NCBI GenBank assembly: GCA_002413785.1 | Contig: DHXR01000001.1 | Coordinates: forward strand, 18,199-82,198 | Direction of reading: 5' to 3' | Length of the DNA stretch: 64,000 bases | DNA from: Mucilaginibacter sp. UBA5151 | GTDB lineage: Bacteria > Bacteroidota > Bacteroidia > Sphingobacteriales > Sphingobacteriaceae | In this document: one piece after another, positions 7,926-17,900 of the stretch | How the letters are laid out: every line of letters starts with the position of its first letter | How positions within the stretch are numbered: position 1 is the stretch's first letter | Notes under the pieces: generated by a model | Seen by the model: only the letters and a program-made list of their open reading frames with translations | The model's database searches: none | What the model was told of the DNA's origin: nothing | Made by a program: the position numbers and the translations under genes

Positions 7926-8762
7926 TTATATCTCCTGTAAACTCAAAACTGCCTGGTCTAAAAAATTAGGGATTATGGTATTTTGCGTGTGCGTTATTTT
8001 ATCCGGGTCTTCCAGCCGCTCAAGCATTTCGTTGTACTTGTCATTGCCATGCTCGCTTACCACTTCATTCTTTTTTTCATCTTTTACCAACAACGACCTG
8101 ATGCCTTTCGCATCAGCTTCGGGATGAAACTGGGTGGCGAAAAAGTAATCACTGTAACGGATCGCCATCATTGCCCTCGGCAGGTCGATATGCGGCCTTT
8201 CCTTTTCAATGGCCAGCAATTGCATTCCCAACTCAACAAACCGTTTTTCATTTGGGTTAATCACCTGCCAAAGGCGCGAATCAACCGAATAAAACGGGTC
8301 TGGTAAGCCTTCAAATACAGGTTCATTAACAGCGGCATGTGTTTGATGAACAGGCAACACCCCAAATGATGCGGATTTGCGCATATTAATATCGCCCAAC
8401 TTATATTTACGGCACATGAGCTGGAAAGCGTGGCAAACAAAAAAACCGTATTTCTTTTGCTGGGTGTTCGATAGGTTATGATCCTCCAGTTTGTCCATCA
8501 GACCGAAATATTTCTTTTCCCACTCCGTGCCTTCACTATCTATCGGGCTGCCGGGGCCGCCGCTTGATATATAAATATCAAAGTCCAAACCAGGTACTTC
8601 CACCTTTTTACGGACATCGAAAACCTCGTAACTTAAATTTAACTGGTTTTTTGCCTTATAACGCTCCAATATCTCCCTGAACCCCCGCATCCCCTCGTTT
8701 TCAATGCCATCGTACAGGTCGAGTATGGCTACTTTTATTGGCTGTTTATCTGTTTGTATCAT
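7926..8762 (-). CDS. Class I glutamine amidotransferase-like protein
   Basis: 278 aa. The triad-type landmarks are YGFFVCHAFQLMCRKY, with Cys in the nucleophile elbow (family GxCxG; here VCHAF, atypical), and FFATQFHPEAD with the catalytic His-Pro-Glu. The N-terminus (VAILDLYDGIENEGMRGF) and ISSGGPGSP are also typical of GATase1 folds. It would release ammonia from glutamine for a partner ligase. The partner genes here are broken: a YbdK tail 5 bp upstream and the disrupted ATP-grasp-like gene downstream. ATG at 8762 was chosen over TTG at 8771 because the upstream stop ends there. Whether it still functions alone is unknown. Confidence 0.75.
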   Translation of the reverse strand: MIQTDKQPIKVAILDLYDGIENEGMRGFREILERYKAKNQLNLSYEVFDVRKKVEVPGLDFDIYISSGGPGSPIDSEGTEWEKKYFGLMDKLEDHNLSNTQQKKYGFFVCHAFQLMCRKYKLGDINMRKSASFGVLPVHQTHAAVNEPVFEGLPDPFYSVDSRLWQVINPNEKRFVELGMQLLAIEKERPHIDLPRAMMAIRYSDYFFATQFHPEADAKGIRSLLVKDEKKNEVVSEHGNDKYNEMLERLEDPDKITHTQNTIIPNFLDQAVLSLQEI

Positions 8763-8767
8763 TCTTT

Positions 8768-9058
8768 TCAAATCCCCTTCAACGTTTGCGATGTAATATA
8801 ATCAACAACATCTGCAAAGTTATTATTTTGTTGATAAACTGCTAACTGCCTGTCGGCGCCCGTGCCATGTTCCAGTATTTTGTGTACGTATTGCAGGTCT
8901 TCGCGGCAACCCAGGTCATCAACCACGTCATCTACAAAATCCAGCAGCTCCAATATCAGTGCGCGGGTGTTTACCTCTGTTTCCTTGCCAAAATCTATCA
9001 TTTTCCCATCGATGCCATACCTTGCAGCGCGCCACTTACTAATACACAAGTTTCTTAA
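8768..9058 (-). pseudogene. YbdK/GCS2-type carboxylate-amine ligase, C-terminal remnant
   Basis: About 97 codons encode the end of a glutamate-cysteine ligase family 2 protein: WRAARYGIDGKMIDFGK, ALILELLDFVDDVVDDLG, EHGTGADRQLAVY. The full family is about 370 aa, so roughly 275 N-terminal codons, including the ATP and metal sites, are gone. The in-frame sequence stops at TGA (9059-9061) just before LRNLCISKW, which marks the deletion junction. Immediately beyond is a Nudix gene on the opposite strand. It is the first gene of a degraded amidoligase operon. Confidence 0.8.
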
Positions 9059-9113
9059 TCACATACCATTTGTTTTAACTATAATTTCACATAATTTTTA
9101 CAATTTTACCCCC

Positions 9114-9674
9114 ATGCACCACCCGAAAGAAAACCCCTGGAAAATAACTTCAGAAAAAGTAATCTATGATAACCCATGGATCAATGTTACCGAATACCAG
9201 GTAATCAACCCATCGGGTAATCCCGGTATTTATGGCAAAGTACATTACAAGGGTATTGCCATTGGTGTTTTGCCATTGGATAATGAATTGAATACTTATC
9301 TGGTAGGACAATACCGCTTTGCATTGGGGCAATACAGCTGGGAAATGCCCGAAGGCGGCGGCATTATTGGCATTGATCCGATAGATTCAGCCAAACGGGA
9401 ACTATTGGAAGAAACTGGTTTGAAAGCCCAAAACTGGACCGAAATACAACGCTTACACCTCTCCAATTCGGTAAGCGACGAACTAAGCATCATATACCTT
9501 GCCCGTGGGTTGGAGCAATTTGAGGCCGAACCGGAAGACACGGAGCAATTGATCGTTCACAAATTACCTTTTGATGAAGTGTATAAAATGGTTTGCCGGG
9601 GCGAAATCACCGATGCAATGACTGTTGCGGCGGTTTTAAAAGTTCAGTTATTGTTAGTTGAAAAGCATTTATAA
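9114..9674 (+). CDS. Nudix hydrolase, ADP-ribose pyrophosphatase type
   Basis: 186 aa. The Nudix box is GGGIIGIDPIDSAKRELLEE followed by TGL; the catalytic REXXEE core is intact, while the first Glu of the consensus GX5E is Ile. WEMPEGGG and IYGKVHYKGIAIGVL are typical of ADP-ribose pyrophosphatases acting on ADP-ribose or nucleoside-diphosphate sugars. The start is the ATG of MHHPKENPW; the frame is open further upstream, but that portion is antisense to the YbdK remnant. PlsC follows 41 bp downstream on the same strand. Confidence 0.85.
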   Translation: MHHPKENPWKITSEKVIYDNPWINVTEYQVINPSGNPGIYGKVHYKGIAIGVLPLDNELNTYLVGQYRFALGQYSWEMPEGGGIIGIDPIDSAKRELLEETGLKAQNWTEIQRLHLSNSVSDELSIIYLARGLEQFEAEPEDTEQLIVHKLPFDEVYKMVCRGEITDAMTVAAVLKVQLLLVEKHL

Positions 9675-9715
9675 CATTTACCCAAGTCCCGGAAAAAACT
9701 TAAATTGCCGCATTT

Positions 9716-10456
9716 ATGAGAAAGTTTTTCGGATATATTTTATCGCCGTTTGTTGCCATCGCGTTTTTTTTGACGCTGCTGATTTTTCAACCAATACAAT
9801 GGGTATGTTATAGGGTTTTTGGCTATAAAGCCCATAAATGGTCAGTTGATCTATTAAACCTTTTCCTTTTACGGACAGTTTACCTGGGGGGTAACCGGGT
9901 GATTTTTATTAACAAACAAAATTTACCAATTGGCCGGCCAATTATTTTTTTATCGAACCATCAAAGCATGTTTGATATCCCGCCAATGATCTATTACCTG
10001 CGCAAATACCATGCAAAGTTTATTTCCAAAATTGAGTTAACTAAAGGTATTCCCTCTATATCTTTTAACTTAAAATACGGTGGCGGCGCCAATATTGATC
10101 GCAAAGACTCCCGGCAGTCCATTGCTGAAATTATTAAACTGGCTACCCGGATGAAAGAAAACAAATGGTCGGCAGCGATTTTCCCCGAAGGTACGCGCTC
10201 AAAAGACGGACAGGTAAAAACTTTTCAGGTTGGCGGAATTGCCACCATATTAAAGAAATGCCCCGAAGCGCTTATTGTTCCTGTTGCCATTGATGGAACA
10301 TGGAAAATAACCCGATGGGGCTATTACCCCCTGGATACCTTTGAACGCCTGACCTGGACAGTACTTAAACCCATTGAACCAAATGGCAGGCCTATGGAAG
10401 ATTTGGTGAAAGAAGCGGAAGACAGGATAAAAAAAGCCCTGGGTCAAAAGGAATAA
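9716..10456 (+). CDS. plsC: 1-acyl-sn-glycerol-3-phosphate acyltransferase
   Basis: 246 aa. An N-terminal membrane segment (about 8-32) is followed by the acyltransferase motifs: NHQSMFD (HX4D catalytic), a GGGANIDRKD block, FPEGTRSKDG (glycerol-3-phosphate binding) and VPVAIDGTWK. It transfers an acyl chain to lysophosphatidic acid to make phosphatidic acid at the inner membrane. Length is normal for PlsC. It is close behind the Nudix gene and may share its transcript. Confidence 0.88.
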   Translation: MRKFFGYILSPFVAIAFFLTLLIFQPIQWVCYRVFGYKAHKWSVDLLNLFLLRTVYLGGNRVIFINKQNLPIGRPIIFLSNHQSMFDIPPMIYYLRKYHAKFISKIELTKGIPSISFNLKYGGGANIDRKDSRQSIAEIIKLATRMKENKWSAAIFPEGTRSKDGQVKTFQVGGIATILKKCPEALIVPVAIDGTWKITRWGYYPLDTFERLTWTVLKPIEPNGRPMEDLVKEAEDRIKKALGQKE

Positions 10457-10513
10457 TTGAGGATTGTTTGTGAAGTTCTATAATTAGAAGCTTAACAATA
10501 TGCAATAACTTTT

Positions 10514-10768
10514 TTATTTAAAGAAATAGCGGGCAACCAATTGCAACACCCCAACTCCTACCACCCAAAGGATAGTTTGAATCTTCGCACTCCCTATTCT
10601 GTCTATAATATCTATTTTTAGATCCTTTATTTGGTTGGTAGCCTCAATCCTAACTTCTTCCTTAATTGTTGCCTGAAGAGCAGAAACAACCTCTTCTGCT
10701 GTTTTGTCATCCCCTGTTTTATCTTTGATAATTTGGTAAAGCCTAATCGCCGAAATTTGAATATCCAT
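10514..10768 (-). CDS. Small coiled-coil protein with C-terminal membrane anchor
   Basis: 84 aa. Residues about 15-60 form an amphipathic, charged coil (TAEEVVSALQATIKEEVRIE). Residues 66-82 (TILWVVGVGVLQLVARYF) are a single TM helix ending almost at the C-terminus. The layout resembles DUF1640/CCDC90-like coiled-coil membrane proteins, but I cannot assign a family. It stands alone and converges on plsC. Confidence 0.5.
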   Translation of the reverse strand: MDIQISAIRLYQIIKDKTGDDKTAEEVVSALQATIKEEVRIEATNQIKDLKIDIIDRIGSAKIQTILWVVGVGVLQLVARYFFK

Positions 10769-10902
10769 AGTTTACCGATTTTATTTATATGTATAAATGT
10801 AGGCAATAATGTGCACATTTATGTTATTTAATGTTTTTTTCATGCTTAATGACCCGGCAAACTTACAAACAGATTGAATTATCCTCCATTTAGAATCAAA
10901 TT

Positions 10903-11643
10903 CTAAATATTCTTCCCGTCAACTATCTTAAAAAACTCTTCGCGGTAGGTATCGCCTACAGGGATTATTTTATCACCGATAAAAATACGGCTGCGTTCAA
11001 TACTGTCAATTTTATTGATTGATACGATATAGGATTTATGCACACGGATAAAATGTTTTACAGGCAGGGCATCCTCCATTTTTTTCATATTTTGCAGGGT
11101 GATGATCCTTTCTGCCGGGGTAAAAATGGAGATATAGTCTTTTAAACCTTCAATAAATAAAATATCGTTCAGATAAACTTTCTGTATCTTATGTTCGGTT
11201 TTAACAAAAATAAAATCGCTCAAAAAATCCTGCTGAGGCTGCCGGGCCGGTTCAGTTTGTATGGGTGTGGTCCCATTGGCAACTGGTGGCTGCATAATGG
11301 TTTGGGCTTTTTGTACCGCCTTAAAAAAACGCTCGAAAGCTATTGGCTTTAAAAGGTAATCAATTACATCAAGCTCATACCCTTCCAGCGCATACTGCGG
11401 GTAGGCAGTTGTTAATATAACCTTTGCTTTTCCGTTTGAAATCCTCAAAAACTGTATCCCCGAAAGTTCGGGCATTTGAACATCGAGGAAAACCAGGTCG
11501 GCGCCTTTTTCCTGCACAATGGTAAGGGCCTCAATAGGGTTGGTGGTTGCCTTAACCAATTGCAAAAAAGGTATTTTGGAAATATAATCTTCCAGTATAT
11601 GCAGCGCTAAGGGCTCGTCATCTACAATAAGGCATCTGATCAT
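10903..11643 (-). CDS. LytTR-family response regulator
   Basis: 246 aa. The receiver domain (about 1-120) has the acidic pair in IVDDEP and the phospho-acceptor Asp54 in LVFLDVQMPE. A linker rich in Pro/Gln leads to a LytTR DNA-binding domain (about 145-246; LNDILFIEGLKDYI, FIRVHKSYIVSI). It acts as the cytoplasmic output of the kinase encoded 1 bp upstream. The nearest divergent target is the small membrane protein/ABC remnant at 12.9 kb, but such pairs often regulate elsewhere. Confidence 0.9.
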   Translation of the reverse strand: MIRCLIVDDEPLALHILEDYISKIPFLQLVKATTNPIEALTIVQEKGADLVFLDVQMPELSGIQFLRISNGKAKVILTTAYPQYALEGYELDVIDYLLKPIAFERFFKAVQKAQTIMQPPVANGTTPIQTEPARQPQQDFLSDFIFVKTEHKIQKVYLNDILFIEGLKDYISIFTPAERIITLQNMKKMEDALPVKHFIRVHKSYIVSINKIDSIERSRIFIGDKIIPVGDTYREEFFKIVDGKNI

Positions 11644-11644
11644 G

Positions 11645-12661
11645 CTATAAAACTAATGATAATTCAACGGTGTAAGTATCTCTTTCGTCGCGTATGTCCA
11701 AATTATATTTTCCGGGATACAGCAAATCAAGCCTTCGCTTCACATTATTTAAGCCGATCCCGCCCGATTCGTCGCGATTATTGGTGTGCTTTTTATTTTG
11801 CATAAAAAAATGCAGGTGTGCTTCATCCACTTCAATTAACAAACGGATGGGCGTTTGCGGATTACTTGCTACCCCGTGTTTAAAAGCATTTTCAATAAAT
11901 GCGATGAGCAGCAAAGGTACAATTTGCTGGGTTTCTACTTTGCCATCTATCTTAAAATCAATAAACGCCTTATTCCCGAACCTTATTTTTTGAAGATCGA
12001 TGTAATTCTGCAAATACTGCAATTCCCTGGCCAAATCAACCTTGTTATCGTTACACTCATACAGCATATAACGCATAATTTCCGATAATTTAAGGATAGC
12101 CTCGGGGGTGGTTTCCGAACGCTGGTAGGCAAGCGAATAAATGCTGTTTAGCGAATTAAATAAAAAGTGCGGATTAATCTGCGATTTCAGGAAAGCAAGC
12201 TCGGCGCTGAGCCGCTGGTTTTCGAGGTCGCGCTGGATACGTTCGTTCAGGAACCAATCCACCGCAAATTTTAAGGCAGTACTTAAAAACAAAAAAACAA
12301 GACTGGTAAAAACAGTGTTTAAAAAGTATGTCCCGAAACCAATAACCTGGCCTTTCATGCGCATAAGCACATATTGCTTAAAAATAAGCGCAACTCCGTA
12401 TTTGCCAAATCCAAATAAAATTACAGTAGCTACTATTGCTATTGCATAAATATTATAGCGCTTCTTATTTAAAAACCGGGGGATAAATACAAGGTAATTA
12501 AGGTAAAACAGGCCGATATTAATACCGCCGTAAATTACCACAACCACTATAGTTGCATCGATGCTTAGTTTTGCGTTGTTGTGAAAAATAAACAAGAAAA
12601 ACGAGATCATCGCGACCCAAAAAAGCGTATGCCAGAATATTTGCCAGCTAAGTTTCATCAC
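11645..12661 (-). CDS. LytS-type sensor histidine kinase
   Basis: 338 aa. Four TM segments (about 7-26, 36-60, 71-95, 112-132) are followed by the His_kinase domain with the phospho-accepting His165 in QINPHFLFNSLNSIY. A C-terminal HATPase_c region has IENAFKHG (N box) and GIGLNNVKRRL (G box). No periplasmic sensor domain is visible, typical of this short Bacteroidota subgroup. It forms an operon with the LytTR regulator, 1 bp apart. Confidence 0.9.
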   Translation of the reverse strand: MMKLSWQIFWHTLFWVAMISFFLFIFHNNAKLSIDATIVVVVIYGGINIGLFYLNYLVFIPRFLNKKRYNIYAIAIVATVILFGFGKYGVALIFKQYVLMRMKGQVIGFGTYFLNTVFTSLVFLFLSTALKFAVDWFLNERIQRDLENQRLSAELAFLKSQINPHFLFNSLNSIYSLAYQRSETTPEAILKLSEIMRYMLYECNDNKVDLARELQYLQNYIDLQKIRFGNKAFIDFKIDGKVETQQIVPLLLIAFIENAFKHGVASNPQTPIRLLIEVDEAHLHFFMQNKKHTNNRDESGGIGLNNVKRRLDLLYPGKYNLDIRDERDTYTVELSLVL

Positions 12662-12860
12662 TCCTAAATTAATATTTTGACAAGTTTAAAGAGTACATTT
12701 TATATGTAACAGGTCACTTTACCGATGAACTGCCTTTTTTACCCGACAAACTGCCCGATTTGGCTAAACAGCTGTTCATCTATAAATCCTGTGTGTTGGT
12801 CTAATTCTTTTTTTCACGTTAAACCTTTTACATTCCTTTGTATCATCAAAAAAAATCACA

Positions 12861-13064
12861 ATGAAGAAGTTGATTACAAACTCAAATCCATTCATCTTAT
12901 TGCTGATCCCGGTAATGTTTGCCCTTATTATGGGTGTTAGCTACCAGTTCCAACAAAAAAGGGAGGCTATTGTAGGCACAACAGTGCATGCCACTTCACT
13001 TTTTTATAAAAGTGTAGACCTGGTTAAAACTGTTTGCGCTATAGCAAAAGAAAAGCTATGGTAA
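12861..13064 (+). CDS. Small membrane protein preceding the ABC remnant
   Basis: 67 aa. Residues 10-27 (PFILLLIPVMFALIMGVS) form a signal-like or TM helix; the rest is a short extracytoplasmic tail with a SLFYKSVDLVKTV stretch. It is divergent from the LytS gene, and its last codons overlap the ATG of the following ABC ATPase (ATGGTAA), implying translational coupling. The family is unknown to me; it probably belonged to the ABC system now broken. Confidence 0.55.
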   Translation: MKKLITNSNPFILLLIPVMFALIMGVSYQFQQKREAIVGTTVHATSLFYKSVDLVKTVCAIAKEKLW

Positions 13065-13582
13065 TTGATACCGAAGGCCTGAGCTTTAATTTTGGCAAAC
13101 AAACGGTTGTCAAATCCTTATCATTAAAAGTTCCCGAAGGGAGTATATATGGTTTCCTGGGGCCAAACGGCGCCGGCAAAACCACCACCATAAAACTGTT
13201 GCTAAACCTGCTGAAAACACAGGAAGGCAGTATCCGGATTTTCGAAAAAGAGCTGCAAAGCAACAGCATTGAAATTCTTTCGCAAATTGGCTCGCTGATT
13301 GAGCAGCCTGCAATCTACCTGCATCTTAGCGGAAAAGAAAACTTACTGAACAGAGCACTTTTGCTACAGGTGCCCGAAAAACGGGTAAATGAAATACTCT
13401 ACCTTGTGCATTTAACCAATGCAGCGCATAAAAAAGCCGAAAAGAAGAATTTCGTCGATCAATTCAACATTACAACCTTTCAACTTTCCAACATTGCAAC
13501 AAAAACCTACCTCACCGGCTTCGGGAATACCGGCAAACTCTCGTGTCCCTCTGCATCAACTGATTGCACTGCAAAGAGGTAG
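13058..13582 (+). pseudogene. ABC transporter ATP-binding protein, truncated
   Basis: The first about 127 codons are a normal ABC-2 type ATPase: FGKQTVVKSLSLKVPEG, Walker A GFLGPNGAGKTTTIKLL, then the Q-loop region SQIGSLIEQPAIYLHLSG. Homology stops near NAAHKKA (about 13440), before the ABC signature and Walker B. The frame then continues through intergenic-type sequence, including a repeat shared with 186-220, and ends inside the 3' end of the convergent peptidase. No permease follows. It cannot hydrolyse ATP as encoded. The break probably came from a deletion that brought the M28 gene next to it. Confidence 0.85.
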
Positions 13583-14859
13583 TTATCTTTGGAATAAGCT
13601 AAAGTTGCTATATTATCGGTCACATAAAATTTCTTTTCCCAATACGGGCTGATGGTTTCGCGCATCAGCACGTAATACCCTGCGGGTTTTTTCCCGGTTT
13701 CGGGCGCTTCCCATTTTAACGTGGTTTTATTGGTTAAGCCGCTGGTAACAATGCCCACATTTTGCGGTTCCGCAGGGGCGAGGGCCAGGTTTGCCAATAC
13801 CGAAAGATTCATGCGGGCCACTTTTTGAACATAGTTAAAATCTACAAAATCGGGCAGGTCGCCATAGTCAACACCATTTTCGGTACGGACATCCTGGTGC
13901 TGGCGGTTAAAATCTTCATTCATTTCGGTGAACCTTACCGCAGTAAAGCCCTGCAATAAAAACGGCACATGGTCGCCGCCACGCAGGTAACGGTCGCGGC
14001 AGTAAATCAGCTTTACATCAAGCCGGTCAACGTAGCGCTCCGCTGTTTCTTTTATATATCGCGCAAGTTCACGCGAAGGGCTGTCATTTTCGCCGCCCAA
14101 TGCAATTAAACCTGCCACCTGCTTTTCATTACCGGCGGCAACAGAAGGAACACCCTCGCTGAATACCCGAACGCTGCGATTGTCTTTCAGGTCAGTTTCC
14201 ATGCCATGGGTATTGCCAACAATATCATTGTTCAGCATAGCATCGATGTTCCAGTTTTCGGCTTTCGCCCTTTTGGCAACATTGGTTGAACCATATAAGC
14301 CCTGCTCCTCTCCTACTACCGACATGAAAATTATTGTAGCCGGGAATGATCGTTTAGCCATCACCCTTGCCAGTTCCATCGAAACCGCCGTGCCCGAAGC
14401 ATCATCATTGGCGCCGGGTTCAATCGTATTGGCATTCATCACATCGTTCACCCTTGAATCATAATGGCCCGATACGATATACACCCTGGCATCCTTCGGA
14501 CCGGTCCCTTTTAAAATTGCAAGCACATTTTTCAGCCGGACCGGTTTATCTATCCGGTTACCTTTAGGTTGGCTAAATGTATCAAACTGTACCCTCATCC
14601 TTCCACCTGAAGCTCCCGCATACTTTGTAAATTCGGCTTTTATCCAATTACGGGCTGCACCGCTGCCTTCAGTTAAACTGGTAGTGTCACTCAAAGTATG
14701 ACGGGTTTTGAAACTCACCAATTTACGGATAATGCCTTCAATGTTTTTGGATGACACCTCATCAACCATCTGATTAATGGCAGCATCCTGCTTTATAATG
14801 GTTTGGGCGGATACCTGTATGATGAAAAACACAGGGATGATAAATAATAAATATTTCAT
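13507..14859 (-). CDS. M28 family zinc metallopeptidase, secreted
   Basis: 450 aa from the ATG of MKYLLFIIPVFFIIQVSAQ, a signal peptide. The M28 core is visible: VSGHYDSR (zinc His/Asp), GANDDASGTA (bridging Asp), SVVGEEQGLYGS (catalytic and metal Glu), LNNDIVGN, and a late GGDHVPFLLQG His. The C-terminal about 90 residues look like a fibronectin-III-type module (KTTLKWEAPETGKKPAGYYV). It would cleave N-terminal residues from peptides outside the inner membrane. The frame extends upstream of the chosen start but without a signal sequence. Confidence 0.87.
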   Translation of the reverse strand: MKYLLFIIPVFFIIQVSAQTIIKQDAAINQMVDEVSSKNIEGIIRKLVSFKTRHTLSDTTSLTEGSGAARNWIKAEFTKYAGASGGRMRVQFDTFSQPKGNRIDKPVRLKNVLAILKGTGPKDARVYIVSGHYDSRVNDVMNANTIEPGANDDASGTAVSMELARVMAKRSFPATIIFMSVVGEEQGLYGSTNVAKRAKAENWNIDAMLNNDIVGNTHGMETDLKDNRSVRVFSEGVPSVAAGNEKQVAGLIALGGENDSPSRELARYIKETAERYVDRLDVKLIYCRDRYLRGGDHVPFLLQGFTAVRFTEMNEDFNRQHQDVRTENGVDYGDLPDFVDFNYVQKVARMNLSVLANLALAPAEPQNVGIVTSGLTNKTTLKWEAPETGKKPAGYYVLMRETISPYWEKKFYVTDNIATLAYSKDNYLFAVQSVDAEGHESLPVFPKPVR

Positions 14860-14876
14860 ATTCAGATATTTACGTA

Positions 14877-14898
14877 GAGACGCAATGCATTGCGTCTC
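14877..14898. repeat. Palindromic repeat, GACGC-ATGC type
   Basis: A perfect 22-bp palindrome with core GACGCAATGCATTGCGTC, the second copy of the type at 510-529 and also preceded by CGTAG. It sits in the 49-bp gap between the helicase stop and the M28 start. Confidence 0.75.
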
Positions 14899-14908
14899 CA
14901 ACGATATG

Positions 14909-17900
14909 TTAATCAATATTTTCTTCCTCTTGCATCACACCTCCCACCTGTTTAAAATTACTCTTTACAAAATGGCACCAGTCGCATTCTTTTTTACCAC
15001 AGCCGGTGTTAAAATCGTGGGCCATAATTTTTTGATAAACTGTTTCTATCTGGCCGGTTACTTCGGCGGTATCATCCGGACTGATCACAATTTTTTCTTT
15101 ATGGTATTCGCCTTCGCTAACCGGTTCCACAAATTCAAATATCGTGCTTACCACTTCCCAATCAATGGAGTGGTCATTGTCTATTAAAATTTTATAAAAC
15201 ACCGCCTGCCGCCAGTAGTCGCCGCCATTGGGTTGGTCTTCATTGGGGCGGAGCAGTTTATCTTTGGCATATTTTAATTTCCCAGTTTTATAATCCACAA
15301 CAGTTACCTGTTTACCGTTAAATTCCACCTTATCAAGACTGCCTTTTATCGGTACGCCCTCCACCTCTATATTTTTAATATTGCGTTCGGTAACCGCTAT
15401 TTTATTCCATACCGCTATATTTTGATTATAATAAGGAGGCAATATCTTCTCGCCGTAATCCAGCCGCAGTTTAAAATCTTCTTTAGTGAACGAATCCCTG
15501 TTGCGGTACATAAACCAGCGGAACTCTTTCATAAAATCATCTGTCAGGGGGAACTCATCGCCATAATCTTTCAGCTTTTTAAAAACCTTATTTAAAGCCC
15601 AATGCACCGCCTGCCCGAAGGTTGCGGCCGGGCTTTTACCCGACGGCACCTTAATAAGGCACTGAAAATAAAACCTCAGCGGGCAATCAAGGTAATTGCT
15701 TAAATGCGTCGCCGAAAGCGTATAATCCTGCAGTAACTGGTTGATATAATTTTTGTCCAGCAGTTCCACTTTTGGTTTATCCGTTTCGCTGAATTGTATC
15801 GCCAAAAACTCCAGCATCGCCTGCTCATTTACTTTGGGATATTGCACCCGTAAGGTAGTATCCGCTAAAATTTCACCTACAAACTGAGATGCTTCCTGGT
15901 CTTTCCCGTTTTTGTCTTTGCTGGCATAAGATATGGAGAGATGTTGTTTCGCCCTGGTGATAGCCACATAAAACAACCGTCTTGCCTCCTCCTTTTGCGC
16001 TATCTCATCATCAGAAGCCTGGGTAAGGGTATCGGGATAACTAAAGCCATAATTACGGCCTTTGCTGTCCCATATTTTTTTGCTGCAGCCTATGAGGAAA
16101 ACATGTTCAAACTCCAGGCCCTTTGATCCGTGGGCGGTTAAAAAATTTATGCCGTGCTCCGAAAATATCACCTGGTTTAAATCAAGCCTGATCTTGTTTT
16201 CTTTCATCAGTTTGATGATGGCAATCAGATCAGCCAGTTTGATCTCGGGGTTTTTGCGGCTTTCGTCCTTCAAAAAATCGAAGAAATTGGTCAGCACCTG
16301 CATGTACCAGCCCTTATCCGGCTGCCCAATTACGAATTTGAGGATGCCCATTTTAGCGATCACCTGCTGAAAAAGCTGCTGCAGGGTATTGCTGGCCGAA
16401 AAGGTTAACAGGTAATCAATATCGCTTACCAGAAATTTCATTTTCAGGTTTGGATTTTGATCGAATAAACCCGTTTGTGCAGGGACCCGTATCTCGCTGA
16501 TATACCGGCGCAACGAAGTTTTAGGTTCGTTTTTGGCCGAAGTGGCATAGTTCTCCTTTGCTACCGCAACGCTTGCCTTGGCGATCTCAATAGGCGGAAT
16601 ATCAAAAAAATCATAGTGCATGATCTCGAACAGCAATTCATCCCCGCTATAGGGTGAGTCCATTTCCATAGCAAGGTACTGCAGGATATTGATGATCTTT
16701 TCGCCGAACGGCAGGGTGAAAATGTCAATCTTGCGTTTGGTATTTACGGCTATATTTTGGGTATCCAGGTACTGTACCAATTCCTCCACCTGGCTGTGGT
16801 TACGATAGATCACGGCTATTTCGCCCGGTCCGGCGCCTTTGGCCAGCAGTTGTTTTATTTGCACGGCCACATCCACCAACTCCTGACCGGGGTTTTCGTA
16901 TTCGTTGATAACCGGCTCAACAACCAGGGCGTCAAAACGGGTGTTTGCCGACTGCAGGTTTTTGTCTAAAGCCAGTTGTGTGGTTAAACGCTCCCTGTTA
17001 TTATTGATCAGCGCCTTGGAGATATCCAATATTTGCTGGTTGGAGCGGTAGTTTTGCTTTAACACCACAGTTTGCAGGGTGGCCACATAATCATTGGCGA
17101 AATCAAGGATGTTCTTCATATTCGCCCCCTGGAATTTGAAGATCGACTGGTCGTCGTCACCTACCACAAAAACGTTTGGCGTATCCCAGTAGTTCAGCAT
17201 AAATTTCAGCAGCTCATTTTGCGAACCGCTGGTATCCTGAAACTCATCCACCAAAATATACTGATAACGCTCCTGGTAACGGCGCAGCAGTTCTTCATTT
17301 TCGCGGAAAGCTTTGAGCACCCAAATGATCATATCGTCATAATCATACCTGCCGCGCTCCTTCATTTTCTTATCAAAATTCGCGTATTCGCCCACTGCCG
17401 CCAGGAGCTTTTTCATCAGGTCATGCGCTTTGTCGATGTCCTTTTGTTTCGGGTCGCCCGCTTTTATGCCATTTTTTGAATTTGCTTTTTTATAGATAAA
17501 CTCCTCCCGGTTAGGCAAGTCATCCAGGTATTCCTTTACCGCCCTTTCGATGGTTGCCTCGTCCCAGCCCTCACTTTTCATTGTCGAAAAAAGCCCTTTC
17601 AGGCGGGGCGCGTCAAAATAGATCTCCCCGGTAAAACGCTTTAATAAATGGTCGTTAGGGAAATCATCAACCAACTCCCTGAACAGCATAGCCGATTCAA
17701 GATCAGACAAAGCCTCCAGGCTCAGTTTGCCGAAATAGTCCAGGTTTTCCTGGATGATCTCGTTACAAAAGGCATGGAAAGTATAAATATTCACCCGGTA
17801 AGCATCCGGGCCAATAAATTCAAACAGGCGCTTACGCATGGCCACCGCCCCGGCATCCGTATAGGTGAGACATAAAATTTCATGCGCTGCGGCATCCGTT

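Noticed and set aside
8862..9113. 84-codon N-terminal extension of the Nudix protein
   Set aside because: It is antisense to the YbdK remnant, Ser-rich and unlike any Nudix N-terminus; the ATG at 9114 fits the family.
9050..9113. Functional short YbdK-type protein
   Set aside because: Lacks about three quarters of the family length, including all ATP- and metal-binding regions.
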